DNA of 64,000 nucleotides from an uncultured Pelagibacteraceae bacterium (GTDB lineage: Bacteria > Pseudomonadota > Alphaproteobacteria > Pelagibacterales > Pelagibacteraceae), in NCBI GenBank assembly GCA_902596925.1, contig CACJVT010000005.1, forward strand, positions 1 through 64,000, read 5' to 3'. The translations under genes and the position numbers were made by a program. The notes under the pieces are model-generated. The model was not told the DNA's origin. It did no database searches and was given only the letters and a program-made list of their open reading frames with translations. This document shows positions 15,573-25,535 of this stretch, piece by piece. How positions within the stretch are numbered: position 1 is the first letter of the stretch; each line of letters opens with the position of its first letter.

Positions 15573-17243
15573 ATGTTTGTCAAAAATTTAAAATTTTTAT
15601 TGATATTATTTTTACTTTATCAAAATCCCTTGCATTCTAAAAGTGCTAGTTTTGATGATTTTGACTCTAGAAACTTATCAAAATATTTTTCTGGAATTGT
15701 AGCATTTGAAAATAAAAATAACTCAAAGGCGTTAAATTTTTTTAATACTTCCAAGATTTTATTAAATAAACATGAGCCTTATTTAAAGAGATATGTTTAC
15801 TCTCTAGTCTTAGAAAATAAAGTAAATCAAGCTATAAATATTGTTAAACAAAATAAAAATAAATCAGAATTTTTTGAAAAATACTTATTATTAACAATAG
15901 ACAGTATAAGACGAGAGGATTTTTCAAAGGCTTTGGATTACATATCTAAGTCTAAAAAATACATTAAACTTAACCGATTTAACTCAGCAATTTTAGATAA
16001 TTTGAGAGACTACATTTTTGTATTCAAAGAAAAAAAATTGCCCAATGATATAAAAAATTACGGAAATCTATCAATAATTTCAACAACCTTTCAAAGGTGT
16101 TATTTGGGAGATGCAAAAACCAAAACTTTTTTCTCTAAGCTGGTTGGTAATGACGATGCAGACTTAACCAGGTACACTTTTTTTTACTTAGCATATTTAA
16201 TTGATAATAACCAAACAGAGGAAGCAAAAGAAATAACTGATGACATTAAATTTATCAATACTTCTTTACTTTTGTCTCAAGGAAAAAGTTGGATTGAAAA
16301 AGGCAATGAAAGAAAAATGAACTCCATTTTTTCATGCAAAAACCATAATGACTTAATAAGTGAATTTTTATTTTTAATATCTAATTTACATTCTGCTCAA
16401 GACGATTTTATAAATTCTAACTTTTATTCATATTTATCTCATTATTTAAATCCAAAATTTCATTATAATTTATCATTAGTCGCTGAAAATCTATATTCAA
16501 ATGAAGAATTTGATCGAGTTAAAAAAATTATACAAGAATTTGAAAAAGAAGATGATTTCTATTATTGGTATAGATTAAAAAAAGAAGCTCAAATTATTTC
16601 AAAAGAAAGTAGCACAAAAGATTCATTAAAATTTATTAAGTCTAATTTTGAAAAAATTGAAAAACCAAATGAAAAAATCTTATTTGATATTGCTAATTTT
16701 TATAAAAATGCAAAAGAGTACGAACAAGCTATAAAATATTACACAATAGTCTTAGGAATAGTCAGCGACGATTTAGAAGTTAAATCAGATTTATTTTATA
16801 GAAGAGGAGCGAGCAATGAACGAATGGGAAATTATGAAGAAGCAGATAGAGACATGCTTTCTTCTTTAGAAATTGATCCTGATGATGCTTATGTTCTTAA
16901 TTATTTAGCATACTCTTGGTTGGAGAGAGATTACAAAATTGAAGAAGCAATGGAAATGTTAGAGAAAGCATATTCTTTAACTGAGAATGATCCATATATA
17001 ATAGACTCAATTGGTTGGGCTTATTATTTAACAAAAGACTACATAAAAGCAGAAACATATTTAAAAAGAGCTGTACAATTAATGCCAGATGATGCGATAG
17101 TAAATGATCACTATGGAGATATTCTTTGGATGTTGGGTAGAAAAATTCAAGCAAGGTATTTTTGGAAAAGTGTATTTAAAATGGAGGATGTAGATGAGGA
17201 ATTATTACAAAAAATAAATTCAAAAATAATTAAAGGACTCTAA
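15573..17243 (+). CDS. Exported tetratricopeptide-repeat protein
   Basis: This 556-residue protein starts with a signal peptide (FLLILFLLYQNPLHSKSA) and consists mostly of paired helices. Clear TPR units are seen in the last third: EYEQAIKYYTIVLG, NYEEADRDMLSSLEIDPDD, DYKIEEAMEMLEKAY and DYIKAETYLKRAVQLMPDD. TPR arrays bind other proteins, so a scaffold or assembly role in the periplasm or at the outer membrane is likely, but no specific partner can be named. It begins 11 nt from the divergent UDG-like gene and ends 1 nt before ispE, so the two are probably co-transcribed. Similar signal-peptide TPR proteins precede ispE in other Alphaproteobacteria as far as I recall. Confidence 0.82.
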   Translation: MFVKNLKFLLILFLLYQNPLHSKSASFDDFDSRNLSKYFSGIVAFENKNNSKALNFFNTSKILLNKHEPYLKRYVYSLVLENKVNQAINIVKQNKNKSEFFEKYLLLTIDSIRREDFSKALDYISKSKKYIKLNRFNSAILDNLRDYIFVFKEKKLPNDIKNYGNLSIISTTFQRCYLGDAKTKTFFSKLVGNDDADLTRYTFFYLAYLIDNNQTEEAKEITDDIKFINTSLLLSQGKSWIEKGNERKMNSIFSCKNHNDLISEFLFLISNLHSAQDDFINSNFYSYLSHYLNPKFHYNLSLVAENLYSNEEFDRVKKIIQEFEKEDDFYYWYRLKKEAQIISKESSTKDSLKFIKSNFEKIEKPNEKILFDIANFYKNAKEYEQAIKYYTIVLGIVSDDLEVKSDLFYRRGASNERMGNYEEADRDMLSSLEIDPDDAYVLNYLAYSWLERDYKIEEAMEMLEKAYSLTENDPYIIDSIGWAYYLTKDYIKAETYLKRAVQLMPDDAIVNDHYGDILWMLGRKIQARYFWKSVFKMEDVDEELLQKINSKIIKGL

Positions 17244-17244
17244 A

Positions 17245-18090
17245 ATGGGCTATTCCAGGATAAAGTCATTTGCTAAAATTAATTTAGCTCTTAACGTTAC
17301 TGGAAAAAACTCAAGACTACACAAGATTGAGAGTATAGTAGGTTTTGTCTCGTTATACGATGTTATTCTTATTAAAGAAATTCAATCTAAAAAACATATT
17401 ATTTCATTTAATGGAAAATATTCAAAAAATATTCACAAGAAAAATACAATTTCAAAGTTGTTAAATATTCTAGAGAAAAAAAAATTAATTACAGGTCACA
17501 AGTTTGAGATAAAAGTTAACAAACATATTCCATCAAAATCTGGATTAGGAGGTGGATCAATGAATGCAGCAAATATATTAAAATATTTGATTAAGAAAAA
17601 GTTTATTAATCCCAGCAGAGGACAATTAAGTTTAATTTGTAAATCAGTAGGTTCAGATGTAGCTCTGGGTCTTAATTCTACTTTTACAATTCTTAAATCT
17701 AATAATGAGATTAAAGAGTTTAAAAACTGTAAAAAATTTTATGCACTTATTGTTAAACCTAGCTTTGGGTGTTCGACAAAAGAGATATATTCAAGTGTTA
17801 AAAAATTCTCAAAACCCAGATTTAATAAACCCTCTAAGAAAATGTTTAGCTTTGATAATTTGAAAAAACTCAATAACTCTCTTGAGGCGATTTCTCTATC
17901 TAAGTTTCCCAAATTAAAAAATATCAAAAATTTTCTTGAAAAATCCTCAAATAAGAGTTTCGTAAGAATGACAGGATCAGGTTCTGCAATTGTCGCATAT
18001 TTTAAATCTAAAAAATTATGCGATGACGTTAAAAAAAAATTTAGTAGAAAATATAAAAATTGCTGGTGTAAAGTTGCAAAAACTATATAA
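17245..18090 (+). CDS. ispE: 4-diphosphocytidyl-2-C-methyl-D-erythritol kinase IspE
   Basis: IspE phosphorylates CDP-methylerythritol in the MEP pathway that also uses ispH at the left edge of this window. It is a GHMP kinase of 281 residues. The N-terminal motif SFAKINLALNVTGK carries the catalytic lysine region. The ATP-binding GHMP motif is PSKSGLGGGSMNAANIL near residue 92, and the C-terminal glycine motif is MTGSGSAIVAYF near 242. The usual GYH before the HELES-like segment is altered (RLHKIES). The start codon follows the TPR gene by 1 nt, and 31 nt separate its stop from tRNA-Gln. Confidence 0.93.
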   Translation: MGYSRIKSFAKINLALNVTGKNSRLHKIESIVGFVSLYDVILIKEIQSKKHIISFNGKYSKNIHKKNTISKLLNILEKKKLITGHKFEIKVNKHIPSKSGLGGGSMNAANILKYLIKKKFINPSRGQLSLICKSVGSDVALGLNSTFTILKSNNEIKEFKNCKKFYALIVKPSFGCSTKEIYSSVKKFSKPRFNKPSKKMFSFDNLKKLNNSLEAISLSKFPKLKNIKNFLEKSSNKSFVRMTGSGSAIVAYFKSKKLCDDVKKKFSRKYKNCWCKVAKTI

Positions 18091-18121
18091 ATTCTTTTTT
18101 TTGTGTTATACGAAATTAGAT

Positions 18122-18195
18122 TGGGGCGTAGCCAAGCGGTAAGGCACGGGTTTTTGGTACCTGCATCCTAGGTTCGAATCCTAGCGCCCCAGCCA
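18122..18195 (+). tRNA. tRNA-Gln (anticodon TTG)
   Basis: The 74-nt gene folds as a cloverleaf. The acceptor stem TGGGGCG/CGCCCCA has discriminator G and an encoded CCA (18193-18195). The D arm contains AAGCGGTAA, the anticodon loop TTTTGGT gives anticodon TTG, and the T arm has the canonical GGTTCGAATCC. The U1-A72 pair and overall sequence closely follow the bacterial tRNA-Gln pattern. It lies between ispE and cca on the same strand; cca begins 3 nt after its last base. Confidence 0.97.
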
Positions 18196-18198
18196 AAT

Positions 18199-19473
18199 AT
18201 GAAAAACTTTTTAAATAAAATCTTCTCGAGCTCAAAAAACCTTTACTCATTTAAGAATAATATCAAAAAACTTTCATTAACAACACCTGTGAAAAAAATT
18301 TTTGAGGCTATAAATTCTCATTCATCTGAAAGTGAGATTAGGTACGTGGGAGGTTGTTTAAGAAAAATATTAAATAATGAGAAAGTCGATGATATAGATT
18401 TAGCAACAAATTTAAATCCTTTAGAAGTCATTGAAATCTTAAAAAAAAATAATATTAATTTTTATGAGTCAGGAATTGAGCATGGAACAATTACAGCAAT
18501 CATAGATGATTATAAGTATGAGATAACATCTCTAAGAGAAGATATTTTTACTGATGGTAGGCACGCTAAAGTAAAATTCTCCAAAGATTGGAAAAAAGAT
18601 GCTGCGAGAAGGGATTTTACTATTAACTCTATTTATGCTGATTTGGATGGAAATTTATTCGATCCTTATAATGGAAAAAAAGATATTGAAACAGGTCAGG
18701 TTAGCTTTATTGGCAACCCTGAAAAAAGAATTAAAGAGGATTATTTAAGGATATTAAGATACTTAAGATTTTTTTTAAATTACTCAAAGCAGCCTCACAA
18801 AGAGGAAATAATGAAAGTAATAAAAATCAATATAAGTGGTATTTCTATTATATCTAAAGAGAGACTATTAGATGAGTTAAAAAAATTATTAAAATCAAAT
18901 AAATTAGAAAATTTATCAAAAGATAAATTCAGCATTGACCTAATATTGTTAATTTTTCCAGAGCTAAAAAATATCAAAAGTATTATTGATGCAATCAAAG
19001 TAAAGAGAGAACTATTTGTTGATCTGGATTTTATGTTTACTTTATTTTTAATGATAATAGATGAAACAGACAATTTAGAATACTTCTTGTACAAATATAA
19101 TGTTTCAAAAAAAGATCAAAAAAGAGCTTATGCTATTAGTAACTTTTATAATGAAAAGAATGGGTCAAAAACTTTAAATGAAGTGAACTTAAATAAAGTC
19201 TTATATTATGATGGAAAGCAAGCAGTATTAGATATTATAAATTTTAAGATTATAAAAACAAAGAAATTAGATAAGAAATTGTTGAGCTTACTAGAATTAT
19301 ATAAGAATAAGATCACGCCAAGTTTGCCTGTTGGAGCAAATTTATTAATGACTAGATACAAAATACCAGAGGGAAGACAGTTGGGAAGTATGCTGAAATT
19401 GATCGAAGAGGAGTGGATTAGGAATAATTTCAAAATTTCTGACAAACAAATCGATAGTATTTTAAAAGGTTAA
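18199..19473 (+). CDS. cca: CCA tRNA nucleotidyltransferase / poly(A) polymerase family
   Basis: This class II nucleotidyltransferase of 424 residues adds or repairs the tRNA 3' CCA. Visible motifs are [24 protein letters not shown] (residues about 51-74, with the two metal-binding aspartates in DIDLA), DGRHAKVKF, the [12 protein letters not shown] block (near 140) and [12 protein letters not shown] (near 191, usually RALRFA). The start ATG at 18199 is 3 nt after the CCA end of tRNA-Gln and has no Shine-Dalgarno, since that space is tRNA. The stop shares a 4-nt overlap with greA on the other strand. CCA-adding and poly(A)-adding members cannot be separated by eye. Confidence 0.9.
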   Translation: MKNFLNKIFSSSKNLYSFKNNIKKLSLTTPVKKIFEAINSHSSESEIRYVGGCLRKILNNEKVDDIDLATNLNPLEVIEILKKNNINFYESGIEHGTITAIIDDYKYEITSLREDIFTDGRHAKVKFSKDWKKDAARRDFTINSIYADLDGNLFDPYNGKKDIETGQVSFIGNPEKRIKEDYLRILRYLRFFLNYSKQPHKEEIMKVIKINISGISIISKERLLDELKKLLKSNKLENLSKDKFSIDLILLIFPELKNIKSIIDAIKVKRELFVDLDFMFTLFLMIIDETDNLEYFLYKYNVSKKDQKRAYAISNFYNEKNGSKTLNEVNLNKVLYYDGKQAVLDIINFKIIKTKKLDKKLLSLLELYKNKITPSLPVGANLLMTRYKIPEGRQLGSMLKLIEEEWIRNNFKISDKQIDSILKG

Positions 19474-19946
19474 AGATATTTGACGTCTTTAATTTCAAAG
19501 TTTTTTACTCCAGCGGGAGTATTTATTTCCACAAGATCATTTTTATTTTTTCCAATGAGACCTTTACCTATTGGCGATTGAAAATATAACAGTTTTTTTT
19601 TTAAATCTGCTTCATCTTTTCCGACTATTTTATAATCTATCTTTTCACCTGTATCTAAATTTTCCAAAAATACTGTGGCACCAAAAATTACTTTGCCTTC
19701 ATTGTTTATCTTAGTAACATCAATGACGTTTGCTCTTGCAATAATATCATTTATTTCTGTTATCCTACCCTCGTTGTGAGACTGCTCTTCTTTTGCTGCA
19801 TGATATTCAGCGTTTTCTTTTAAATCTCCATGTGATCTTGCTTCAGCAATTGCGGCAACTATTTCTGGTCTTTTTTTTTCTTTTAAAAAAATTAATTCTT
19901 CTTTTAGTTTATTTAAGCCATTCAAGGTAATTGGTTCTTTATCCAT
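19470..19946 (-). CDS. greA: Transcription elongation factor GreA
   Basis: GreA rescues backtracked RNA polymerase by stimulating transcript cleavage. From the ATG at 19944-19946 the protein is 158 residues. The N-terminal coiled coil (residues 8-75) contains the hallmark [20 protein letters not shown] with the acidic tip residues. The C-terminal FKBP-like domain ends with [17 protein letters not shown]. The start lies 1 nt after the hemF stop, with its likely ribosome binding site inside hemF; an alternative ATG 18 nt upstream would overlap hemF. The stop codon overlaps that of cca tail to tail. Confidence 0.95.
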   Translation of the reverse strand: MDKEPITLNGLNKLKEELIFLKEKKRPEIVAAIAEARSHGDLKENAEYHAAKEEQSHNEGRITEINDIIARANVIDVTKINNEGKVIFGATVFLENLDTGEKIDYKIVGKDEADLKKKLLYFQSPIGKGLIGKNKNDLVEINTPAGVKNFEIKDVKYL

Positions 19947-19947
19947 A

Positions 19948-20775
19948 TCATTTCCATTTAGCATGAGGAGGTAATGACATTAATATTCCCTCAACATTAC
20001 CACCTGTTTGTAATCCAAATTTTGTACCCCTGTCATATAGTAAATTGAATTCTGCATATCTTCCTCTTTTAATATATTGATTTTCTTTATCTTTAGAAGT
20101 CCATTTTTTTTTAATTTTTTTATTTATAATTTTTTGAAAAATAGTCTCAAAGGTAATACCAACATCTCTGACAAATTTGAAATTTTTTTCAAAATTGTTT
20201 TTTTTATAATCAAAAAAAATACCACCTATTCCACGGGGCTCTTTTCTATGAGGTAGATAAAAATATTCATCACACCATTTTTTATATTTTTTATAATAAT
20301 TTTTGTCATGCCGATTGCACATATCTCTAAGAGTTTTGTGAAACTGTTCTTTTTCTTTAATATCTTTTTTTGATGGAGTAACATCAATACCTCCACCGAA
20401 CCAATCAAAAGTCGTACAAATATATCTAGTATTAAAATGCATCGCAGGAATTAAAGGATTTTTCATATGCATTACAACAGATATCCCTGATGCCCAGAAC
20501 CTAGGATCTTTTTGAGCGCCAGGTATATTATCTTGAAATTTTTTTGGAAATTTTCCATAAACTTTTGAAAAATTAACACCTACTTTATCAAAAATTTTTC
20601 CATCTTTTAAGATTCTATATTCACCACCACCTTCATCTTTTTTCAAATTTCTCTTCCATGTAGTCGACTTAAAACTGATCTTGTTTTTTTCAAAATCACT
20701 AATAGTTTTGCAGAACATTTCCTGCAGTGATTTAAACCAATTACTTGTCAATTTTTGTTTTATTTCTAGATCCAT
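19948..20775 (-). CDS. hemF: Oxygen-dependent coproporphyrinogen III oxidase HemF
   Basis: HemF decarboxylates coproporphyrinogen III to protoporphyrinogen IX using O2 in haem synthesis. The 275-residue protein shows the family blocks [70 protein letters not shown] and [20 protein letters not shown]. Its presence, rather than HemN alone, fits an aerobic lifestyle. It begins directly after the trmL stop and is followed by greA after 1 nt, so trmL-hemF-greA form one unit. The haem product is needed by the petBC cytochromes encoded just beyond on the other strand. Confidence 0.96.
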   Translation of the reverse strand: MDLEIKQKLTSNWFKSLQEMFCKTISDFEKNKISFKSTTWKRNLKKDEGGGEYRILKDGKIFDKVGVNFSKVYGKFPKKFQDNIPGAQKDPRFWASGISVVMHMKNPLIPAMHFNTRYICTTFDWFGGGIDVTPSKKDIKEKEQFHKTLRDMCNRHDKNYYKKYKKWCDEYFYLPHRKEPRGIGGIFFDYKKNNFEKNFKFVRDVGITFETIFQKIINKKIKKKWTSKDKENQYIKRGRYAEFNLLYDRGTKFGLQTGGNVEGILMSLPPHAKWK

Positions 20776-21249
20776 TTAAATTAATTTATTTTGTTTTAAA
20801 CACTCGGCCAATATTATAGCAACAGAAGAAGAAATATTTAAAGAACGCTTATTATTTCGCATCGGAATTTTTAACCTATTATTTATCATTTTATGCACAA
20901 ATTCAGGCACTCCCGCACTTTCTCTTCCAAATAAAATTGTATCATTTTTTTTAAACTTAAATTCTGTATATGGGCTAGAGGCTTTTGTAGTCATAAGTAT
21001 AATTCTTTGATCCTGTTTCTCATCAAAAAATTGATCAGAGCTTTTATAATATCTAATCTCTTTTTCATCCATATAATCCATCACAACTCTTTTAAATCTC
21101 TTATCGTTTAATAAAAATCCACAAGGCTCTATTATTTCTAATTTCGCCCCCAAACAGGCGCAAGTTCTTATGATCGCAGCAGTATTTTGAGGGATATCAG
21201 GTTCAAATAGTGCAATTTTTGGCCCATCATTAATTAGATTATGTGTCAT
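20776..21249 (-). CDS. trmL: tRNA (cytidine(34)-2'-O)-methyltransferase TrmL
   Basis: TrmL is a SPOUT-fold enzyme that 2'-O-methylates the wobble base of certain tRNA-Leu species. The 157-residue length is that of the single-domain TrmL family. The motifs EPDIPQNTAAIIRTCACLGA (residues 17-36), TILFGRESAGVPEF and MRNNKRSLNISSSVAIILAE are those of the SPOUT AdoMet knot. It is the first gene of the trmL-hemF-greA unit and is divergent from petA across 91 nt, which must contain promoters for both directions. Confidence 0.92.
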   Translation of the reverse strand: MTHNLINDGPKIALFEPDIPQNTAAIIRTCACLGAKLEIIEPCGFLLNDKRFKRVVMDYMDEKEIRYYKSSDQFFDEKQDQRIILMTTKASSPYTEFKFKKNDTILFGRESAGVPEFVHKMINNRLKIPMRNNKRSLNISSSVAIILAECLKQNKLI

Positions 21250-21279
21250 TCTATCAGTAGAAAAATAATACTTTTTTAT

Positions 21280-21295
21280 TATATGTAATCATATA
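21280..21295. promoter_or_regulatory. Small inverted repeat in the trmL/petA divergent region
   Basis: The sequence TATATG-TAAT-CATATA is a perfect 6-bp inverted repeat in the 91-nt region between trmL and petA. It could be an operator, but AT-rich palindromes of this size occur by chance in such DNA. I saw no clear -35/-10 pair with good spacing for petA. Confidence 0.25.
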
Positions 21296-21340
21296 TTAAC
21301 TACCTAAATCAACATATAGAATTATAAGAACCTATAAACA

Positions 21341-21847
21341 GTGGAAAAGAAAACTAAAAGAAGAGATTTTTTATTTACAGCTACATATGCGGTTGGAGCA
21401 GTTGGGGCGGGTGCAGTGATTTGGCCTATGATAGATCAAATGAACCCAGATGCTTCTGTAAAAGCGTTAGCAAGCACTGAGGTTGATGTGAGCGCAGTCA
21501 ATCCAGGAAAAACCATAACTGTGTTATGGAGAGGAAAGCCAGTTTTTATTAGAAGAAGAACTCAAGAGGAAATAGCTGAGGCCAAATCTGTTAAGTTGGA
21601 AGATTTAAAGCATCCTGAAAAAGATGAAGATCGTGCAAAAAATCCAGAGTGGCTTGTTATGCTTGGAGTATGCACGCACTTAGGTTGTGTGCCTTTGGAT
21701 CAAAAAGGTGATTACAATGGATGGTTCTGCCCATGTCATGGTTCTCATTACGATACTTCTGGAAGAATTAGAAAAGGTCCAGCTCCAACAAATATGGAAA
21801 TTCCGGAATACAAATTTGTTGATGCTAACACAATTAAGATTGGATAA
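21341..21847 (+). CDS. petA: Ubiquinol-cytochrome c reductase Rieske iron-sulfur subunit
   Basis: This is the Rieske [2Fe-2S] subunit of the bc1 complex, which takes the first electron from ubiquinol. The 168-residue protein has a Tat-type N-terminus ([17 protein letters not shown]) forming the membrane anchor. Cluster motifs are CTHLGCVP and [12 protein letters not shown], giving two Cys and two His ligands. The start codon is GTG; an in-frame stop at 21335 rules out any earlier start. petA, petB and petC follow in the standard order with 6 nt and a 4-nt overlap between them. An insertion rich in Glu/Lys before the cluster (residues 70-100) is usual for this family. Confidence 0.96.
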   Translation: MEKKTKRRDFLFTATYAVGAVGAGAVIWPMIDQMNPDASVKALASTEVDVSAVNPGKTITVLWRGKPVFIRRRTQEEIAEAKSVKLEDLKHPEKDEDRAKNPEWLVMLGVCTHLGCVPLDQKGDYNGWFCPCHGSHYDTSGRIRKGPAPTNMEIPEYKFVDANTIKIG

Positions 21848-21853
21848 TTTTTT

Positions 21854-23119
21854 ATGAGTGAACACGAATACACACCAAAATCAAAAGTTGGAAAATGGTT
21901 TAACGACAGATTACCTCTTTTAACTTTGGCAAATCATTTAACCGATTATCCAACACCAAAAAATTTAAATTATTGGTGGACTTTTGGTGGAATTCTTACT
22001 TTTTGTTTGATTACTCAAATTGTAACTGGATTAGTTTTAGCAATGCACTATATCGCACATGCTGATATGGCGTTCCAAAGTGTTGAACACATAATGAGAG
22101 ATGTGAACTATGGATGGTTAATAAGATATATACATGCAAACGGAGCTTCAATGTTTTTCTTAGCAGTATACATTCATATATTTAGATCTTTATTTTATGG
22201 CTCTTATAAATCACCTAGAGAAGTTATATGGATTATTGGAATAATCATTTATCTGCTTATGATGGCAGCAGCTTTCCTAGGCTATGTTTTACCATGGGGA
22301 CAAATGAGTTTTTGGGGAGCTACAGTTATTACAAATTTATTTAGTGCCATTCCTTTGGTAGGCGAGGGAATAGTAACATGGTTATGGGGAGGGTATTCGG
22401 TTGATAACCCAACACTGACAAGATTTTTTACTCTACACTATTTAATTCCTTTTTTAATTTTAGGTTTAGTTGTTTTACATATTTGGGCTCTTCATGTGCC
22501 TGGAAATAATAATCCAATTGGAATTGATATAAAAAAACCTTCAAAAGACACAGTTCCATTTCATCCTTACATAGTTATCAAGGATGGTTTTGCGTTGTTG
22601 ATGTTTATGATTGTTTTTGCTTTTTTTGTTTTCTATACACCAAATATTTTAGGTCATGCTGATAATTATATTGAGGCAAATCCTCTTGTAACACCAGCTC
22701 ATATTGTTCCTGAATGGTATCTGTTACCTTTTTATGCAATTTTGAGATCAGTTCCTGATAAACTTTTAGGTGTTATAGCGATGTTGTCTGCTATTCTAAT
22801 ATTAGCTGCACTTCCTTGGTTAGATACTTCAAAAATTAGATCCGCAGTCTTTAGACCTTTATATAAGCAGTTCTATTGGATCTTAGTGGCTGATGTTTTA
22901 ATTTTAGGATATGTCGGAGCTATGCCAGCTGAGGGCCTTTACTTACTAATTGCTAGGATTGCAACAGCATATTACTTCCTTCATTTTTTAGTTGTACTGC
23001 CAGTTTTAGGATTCAAAGAGAGGACCACACCTGTACCTTTGAGCATTACCGAACCAATTTTGGGAGGATCACCCAATCTTGCAGCAGTGAAAAAAAAGGA
23101 TAGTTTTAAAGATCAGTGA
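21854..23119 (+). CDS. petB: Cytochrome b of the bc1 complex
   Basis: This is the diheme membrane subunit that carries the Qo and Qi quinone sites. The 421-residue protein has eight or more membrane helices. Haem-ligand histidines are seen in [25 protein letters not shown] and in the paired histidines around [14 protein letters not shown]. The Qo-site motif PEWY is visible in [17 protein letters not shown]. The length matches full-length bacterial cytochrome b. The gene is also called fbcB or cytB in other schemes. The stop TGA overlaps the GTG start of petC. Confidence 0.97.
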   Translation: MSEHEYTPKSKVGKWFNDRLPLLTLANHLTDYPTPKNLNYWWTFGGILTFCLITQIVTGLVLAMHYIAHADMAFQSVEHIMRDVNYGWLIRYIHANGASMFFLAVYIHIFRSLFYGSYKSPREVIWIIGIIIYLLMMAAAFLGYVLPWGQMSFWGATVITNLFSAIPLVGEGIVTWLWGGYSVDNPTLTRFFTLHYLIPFLILGLVVLHIWALHVPGNNNPIGIDIKKPSKDTVPFHPYIVIKDGFALLMFMIVFAFFVFYTPNILGHADNYIEANPLVTPAHIVPEWYLLPFYAILRSVPDKLLGVIAMLSAILILAALPWLDTSKIRSAVFRPLYKQFYWILVADVLILGYVGAMPAEGLYLLIARIATAYYFLHFLVVLPVLGFKERTTPVPLSITEPILGGSPNLAAVKKKDSFKDQ

Positions 23120-23895
23120 AAAATTTTTTAAGAATATCGTTTTTAATAGCATTATTTTTTGGATTTCAATTTAACTCTAATGCAGCAGAAAAAGTTGAAT
23201 ATTTAAAAACTGATTGGAGTTTTAAGGGTCCCTTCGGAAAGTTTGACAGAGCTGCACTTCAAAGGGGATATCAAGTTTATCAAGAAGTTTGTTCTTCATG
23301 CCATTCTATGAAATATCTAAGTTATAGAAATTTAGTGGAAGAGGGTGGGCCTGAATTTTCAGTGGAACAAGCAAAAGCCATTGCAGCATCTTTCGAGATA
23401 AAAGATGGACCAAATGCAGACGGTGAAATGTTTATGAGACCAGGAAGGTTGTCGGATAAATTTGTGATGCCTTACGAAAATGAAAAAGCTGCTCAAGCTG
23501 CAAACGGTGGAGCATACCCACCCGATATGACTGTTTTAGTAAAAGCGAGAGGCGGTGGAGTTGATTATATCTATTCACTCCTTCAAGGATATGAAGACCC
23601 ACCAGCTGGAGTGACTTTGGATGATGGTGTTTACTACAATAAATATATGTATGGAAATAAGATTAAAATGTCCAATCAACTTTCTGATGGTCTGGTAGAA
23701 TACTCAGATGGTACTAATGCTTCTGTAGAACAAATGGCAAAAGATGTAACTACTTTTTTAATGTGGACTGCAGAACCTCATTTAGAAACACGTCATAGAA
23801 TGGGTTTTAAAGCAATAGTTTATTTAATTATTTTAACAGTTTTAGTTTATTTTAGCATGAAGAGAATTTGGTCACGTATTGAAACGAAAGTTTAA
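23116..23895 (+). CDS. petC: Cytochrome c1 of the bc1 complex
   Basis: Cytochrome c1 passes electrons from the Rieske centre to a soluble or membrane cytochrome c. The 259-residue protein has a signal peptide (cleavage near SNA/AEK, residue 23). It has the haem-binding CSSCH at residues 59-63, a likely Met-ligand region ([16 protein letters not shown]) and a C-terminal membrane anchor (residues 230-248). The start is GTG in a GTGA overlap with petB. The last 24 bp overlap the 3' end of ychF on the opposite strand, so no terminator can fit between the two genes. Confidence 0.95.
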   Translation: MKNFLRISFLIALFFGFQFNSNAAEKVEYLKTDWSFKGPFGKFDRAALQRGYQVYQEVCSSCHSMKYLSYRNLVEEGGPEFSVEQAKAIAASFEIKDGPNADGEMFMRPGRLSDKFVMPYENEKAAQAANGGAYPPDMTVLVKARGGGVDYIYSLLQGYEDPPAGVTLDDGVYYNKYMYGNKIKMSNQLSDGLVEYSDGTNASVEQMAKDVTTFLMWTAEPHLETRHRMGFKAIVYLIILTVLVYFSMKRIWSRIETKV

Positions 23896-24945
23896 AACGT
23901 CACCGTCTTTAACAATATAGTCTTTACCTTCTAATCTCATTTTTCCATTAGTTTTAGAATTTAGCCATCCATCATTTTCAACAAAATCATTATAAGAAAT
24001 AGTCTCAGCTCTAATAAATCCTTTTTCAAAATCAGTATGTATTTCACCAGCAGCTTTTGGAGCTAAACAATTTTTCTGAATAGTCCAGGCTCTTGTTTCC
24101 TCAGGACCTGAGGTAAAAAAAGTGTCTAATTCTAAAATCTTATAACCTTTTTGAATCAACATATCCAAGCCAGTGTCCTTTAAACCAATCATTTCCATGT
24201 AGTTTTTTTTTTCTTCAGTATCTAACTCATTGATTTGATTTTCAATATCAGCCGATACAATCAAAGTGTTTTCTAAACCAAATTTTTCTAAGAATGATTT
24301 AGTGTAACCGTTTCCATTTTGGATACTTTTCTCATCAACATTACAAACAAATATTTTTGGCTTTAAAGACAATAAACCACTTAAATTTAGTTGTTTTTTG
24401 GTAAATTCTGATTTTAAACTTGCTAAATCTTGATCATTATTAATTAAGTCTAAACAAATTTGAAGAATTTTAATTTGATTCTCATCAATATTTTTTTTGT
24501 TATTTTTCTCAAGTCTTTTTTGAATTGACTCTAAATCTGCAAGCTTCATTTCTGTCTCAATTATTTCAAGATCTCTAACAGGGTCAACTGTAGGATTTAC
24601 ATTTTGAATATCACTTGAGTCAAAACATCTAATCATATGTATTACAGCGTCTACTTCTCTGATATGAGATAGAAATTTATTTCCCAAACCCTCACCTTTA
24701 GATGCACCCTTTACAAGACCAGCTATGTCAACAAAAGAAATAGAAGTAGGTATAATTTTTTTTGATTTAGAAATTTTAGCTAAATTTTCTAATCGATAAT
24801 CGGGTACACTAACTACTCCAATATTTGGATCAATTGTACAGAATGGAAAGTTAGCTGCTTGAGCTTTATTTGAATTAGTTAATGCATTAAAGAGAGTAGA
24901 TTTACCTACGTTTGGTAAACCAACGATCCCACACTTGAAGCTCAT
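23872..24945 (-). CDS. ychF: Obg-like ATPase/GTPase YchF
   Basis: YchF is a translation-associated P-loop NTPase of the Obg family that prefers ATP. The 357-residue protein has the P-loop GLPNVGKSTLFNAL (residues 8-21), switch II DIAGLVKGASKGEGLGN, and the C-terminal TGS domain with EIHTDFEKGFIRAE and a terminal LNFRFN. The usual NKxD is replaced by VCNVDE, the YchF hallmark linked to relaxed nucleotide choice. It overlaps pth upstream by one base (TAATG) and petC tail to tail by 24 bp. Confidence 0.95.
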   Translation of the reverse strand: MSFKCGIVGLPNVGKSTLFNALTNSNKAQAANFPFCTIDPNIGVVSVPDYRLENLAKISKSKKIIPTSISFVDIAGLVKGASKGEGLGNKFLSHIREVDAVIHMIRCFDSSDIQNVNPTVDPVRDLEIIETEMKLADLESIQKRLEKNNKKNIDENQIKILQICLDLINNDQDLASLKSEFTKKQLNLSGLLSLKPKIFVCNVDEKSIQNGNGYTKSFLEKFGLENTLIVSADIENQINELDTEEKKNYMEMIGLKDTGLDMLIQKGYKILELDTFFTSGPEETRAWTIQKNCLAPKAAGEIHTDFEKGFIRAETISYNDFVENDGWLNSKTNGKMRLEGKDYIVKDGDVLNFRFNT

Positions 24946-25505
24946 TACTTATTATTTACTGTGCTAGAAAAAAGATCTAATTTTTTTTCAACAAGAAAAG
25001 AAATCGAGTCATTTATATGGTTAGATATTTTTTCAATACCTAACGACTCATCTTCGTCAAAATTTTGTAAAACATAATCTGCAACCTCAATATTTCCTTT
25101 GGGCTTACCAATACCTATTCTAACTCTAGAATAATCTTTGCCGATAAACTTATCAATCGAGGCAATTCCATTGTGCCCTGCACTTGATCCTCCAAATTTA
25201 GCTTTAATTTTTCCAAATTCCACATCTAGATCATCATGAAAAACTATTACGTCTTGAGCATCAATTTTAAAATATTCAATAAGCTCTCTAATACAAATTC
25301 CCGAATTATTCATAAAGGTCAAAGGTTTGATGGCATAAACTTTAACATTTCCTATATTGCCAGTGGTTAATAGGCCTTTAAATTTTGGTTTTTGTTTTGA
25401 TAAACTAAATTTTTTGTTAATAGCGTCTATAATTTTAAATCCGACATTATGTCGATTATTTTCGCTGTCTGGTGTTGGATTACCCAATCCTACAAATAAA
25501 AGCAT
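24945..25505 (-). CDS. pth: Peptidyl-tRNA hydrolase
   Basis: Pth recycles tRNA from prematurely released peptidyl-tRNA. The 186-residue protein has the family motifs FVGLGNPTPDSENNRHNVGF with the catalytic histidine in RHNVG, PLTFMNNSG, VFHDDLDVEFGKIKAKFGGS and SAGHNGIASI. The gene order rplY-pth-ychF, reading along the minus strand, is a common bacterial arrangement and supports all three calls. It starts 30 nt after the rplY stop and overlaps ychF by one base. Confidence 0.96.
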   Translation of the reverse strand: MLLFVGLGNPTPDSENNRHNVGFKIIDAINKKFSLSKQKPKFKGLLTTGNIGNVKVYAIKPLTFMNNSGICIRELIEYFKIDAQDVIVFHDDLDVEFGKIKAKFGGSSAGHNGIASIDKFIGKDYSRVRIGIGKPKGNIEVADYVLQNFDEDESLGIEKISNHINDSISFLVEKKLDLFSSTVNNK

Positions 25506-25535
25506 GATTTATTGATTAATTTTCAATTTAGTTGA

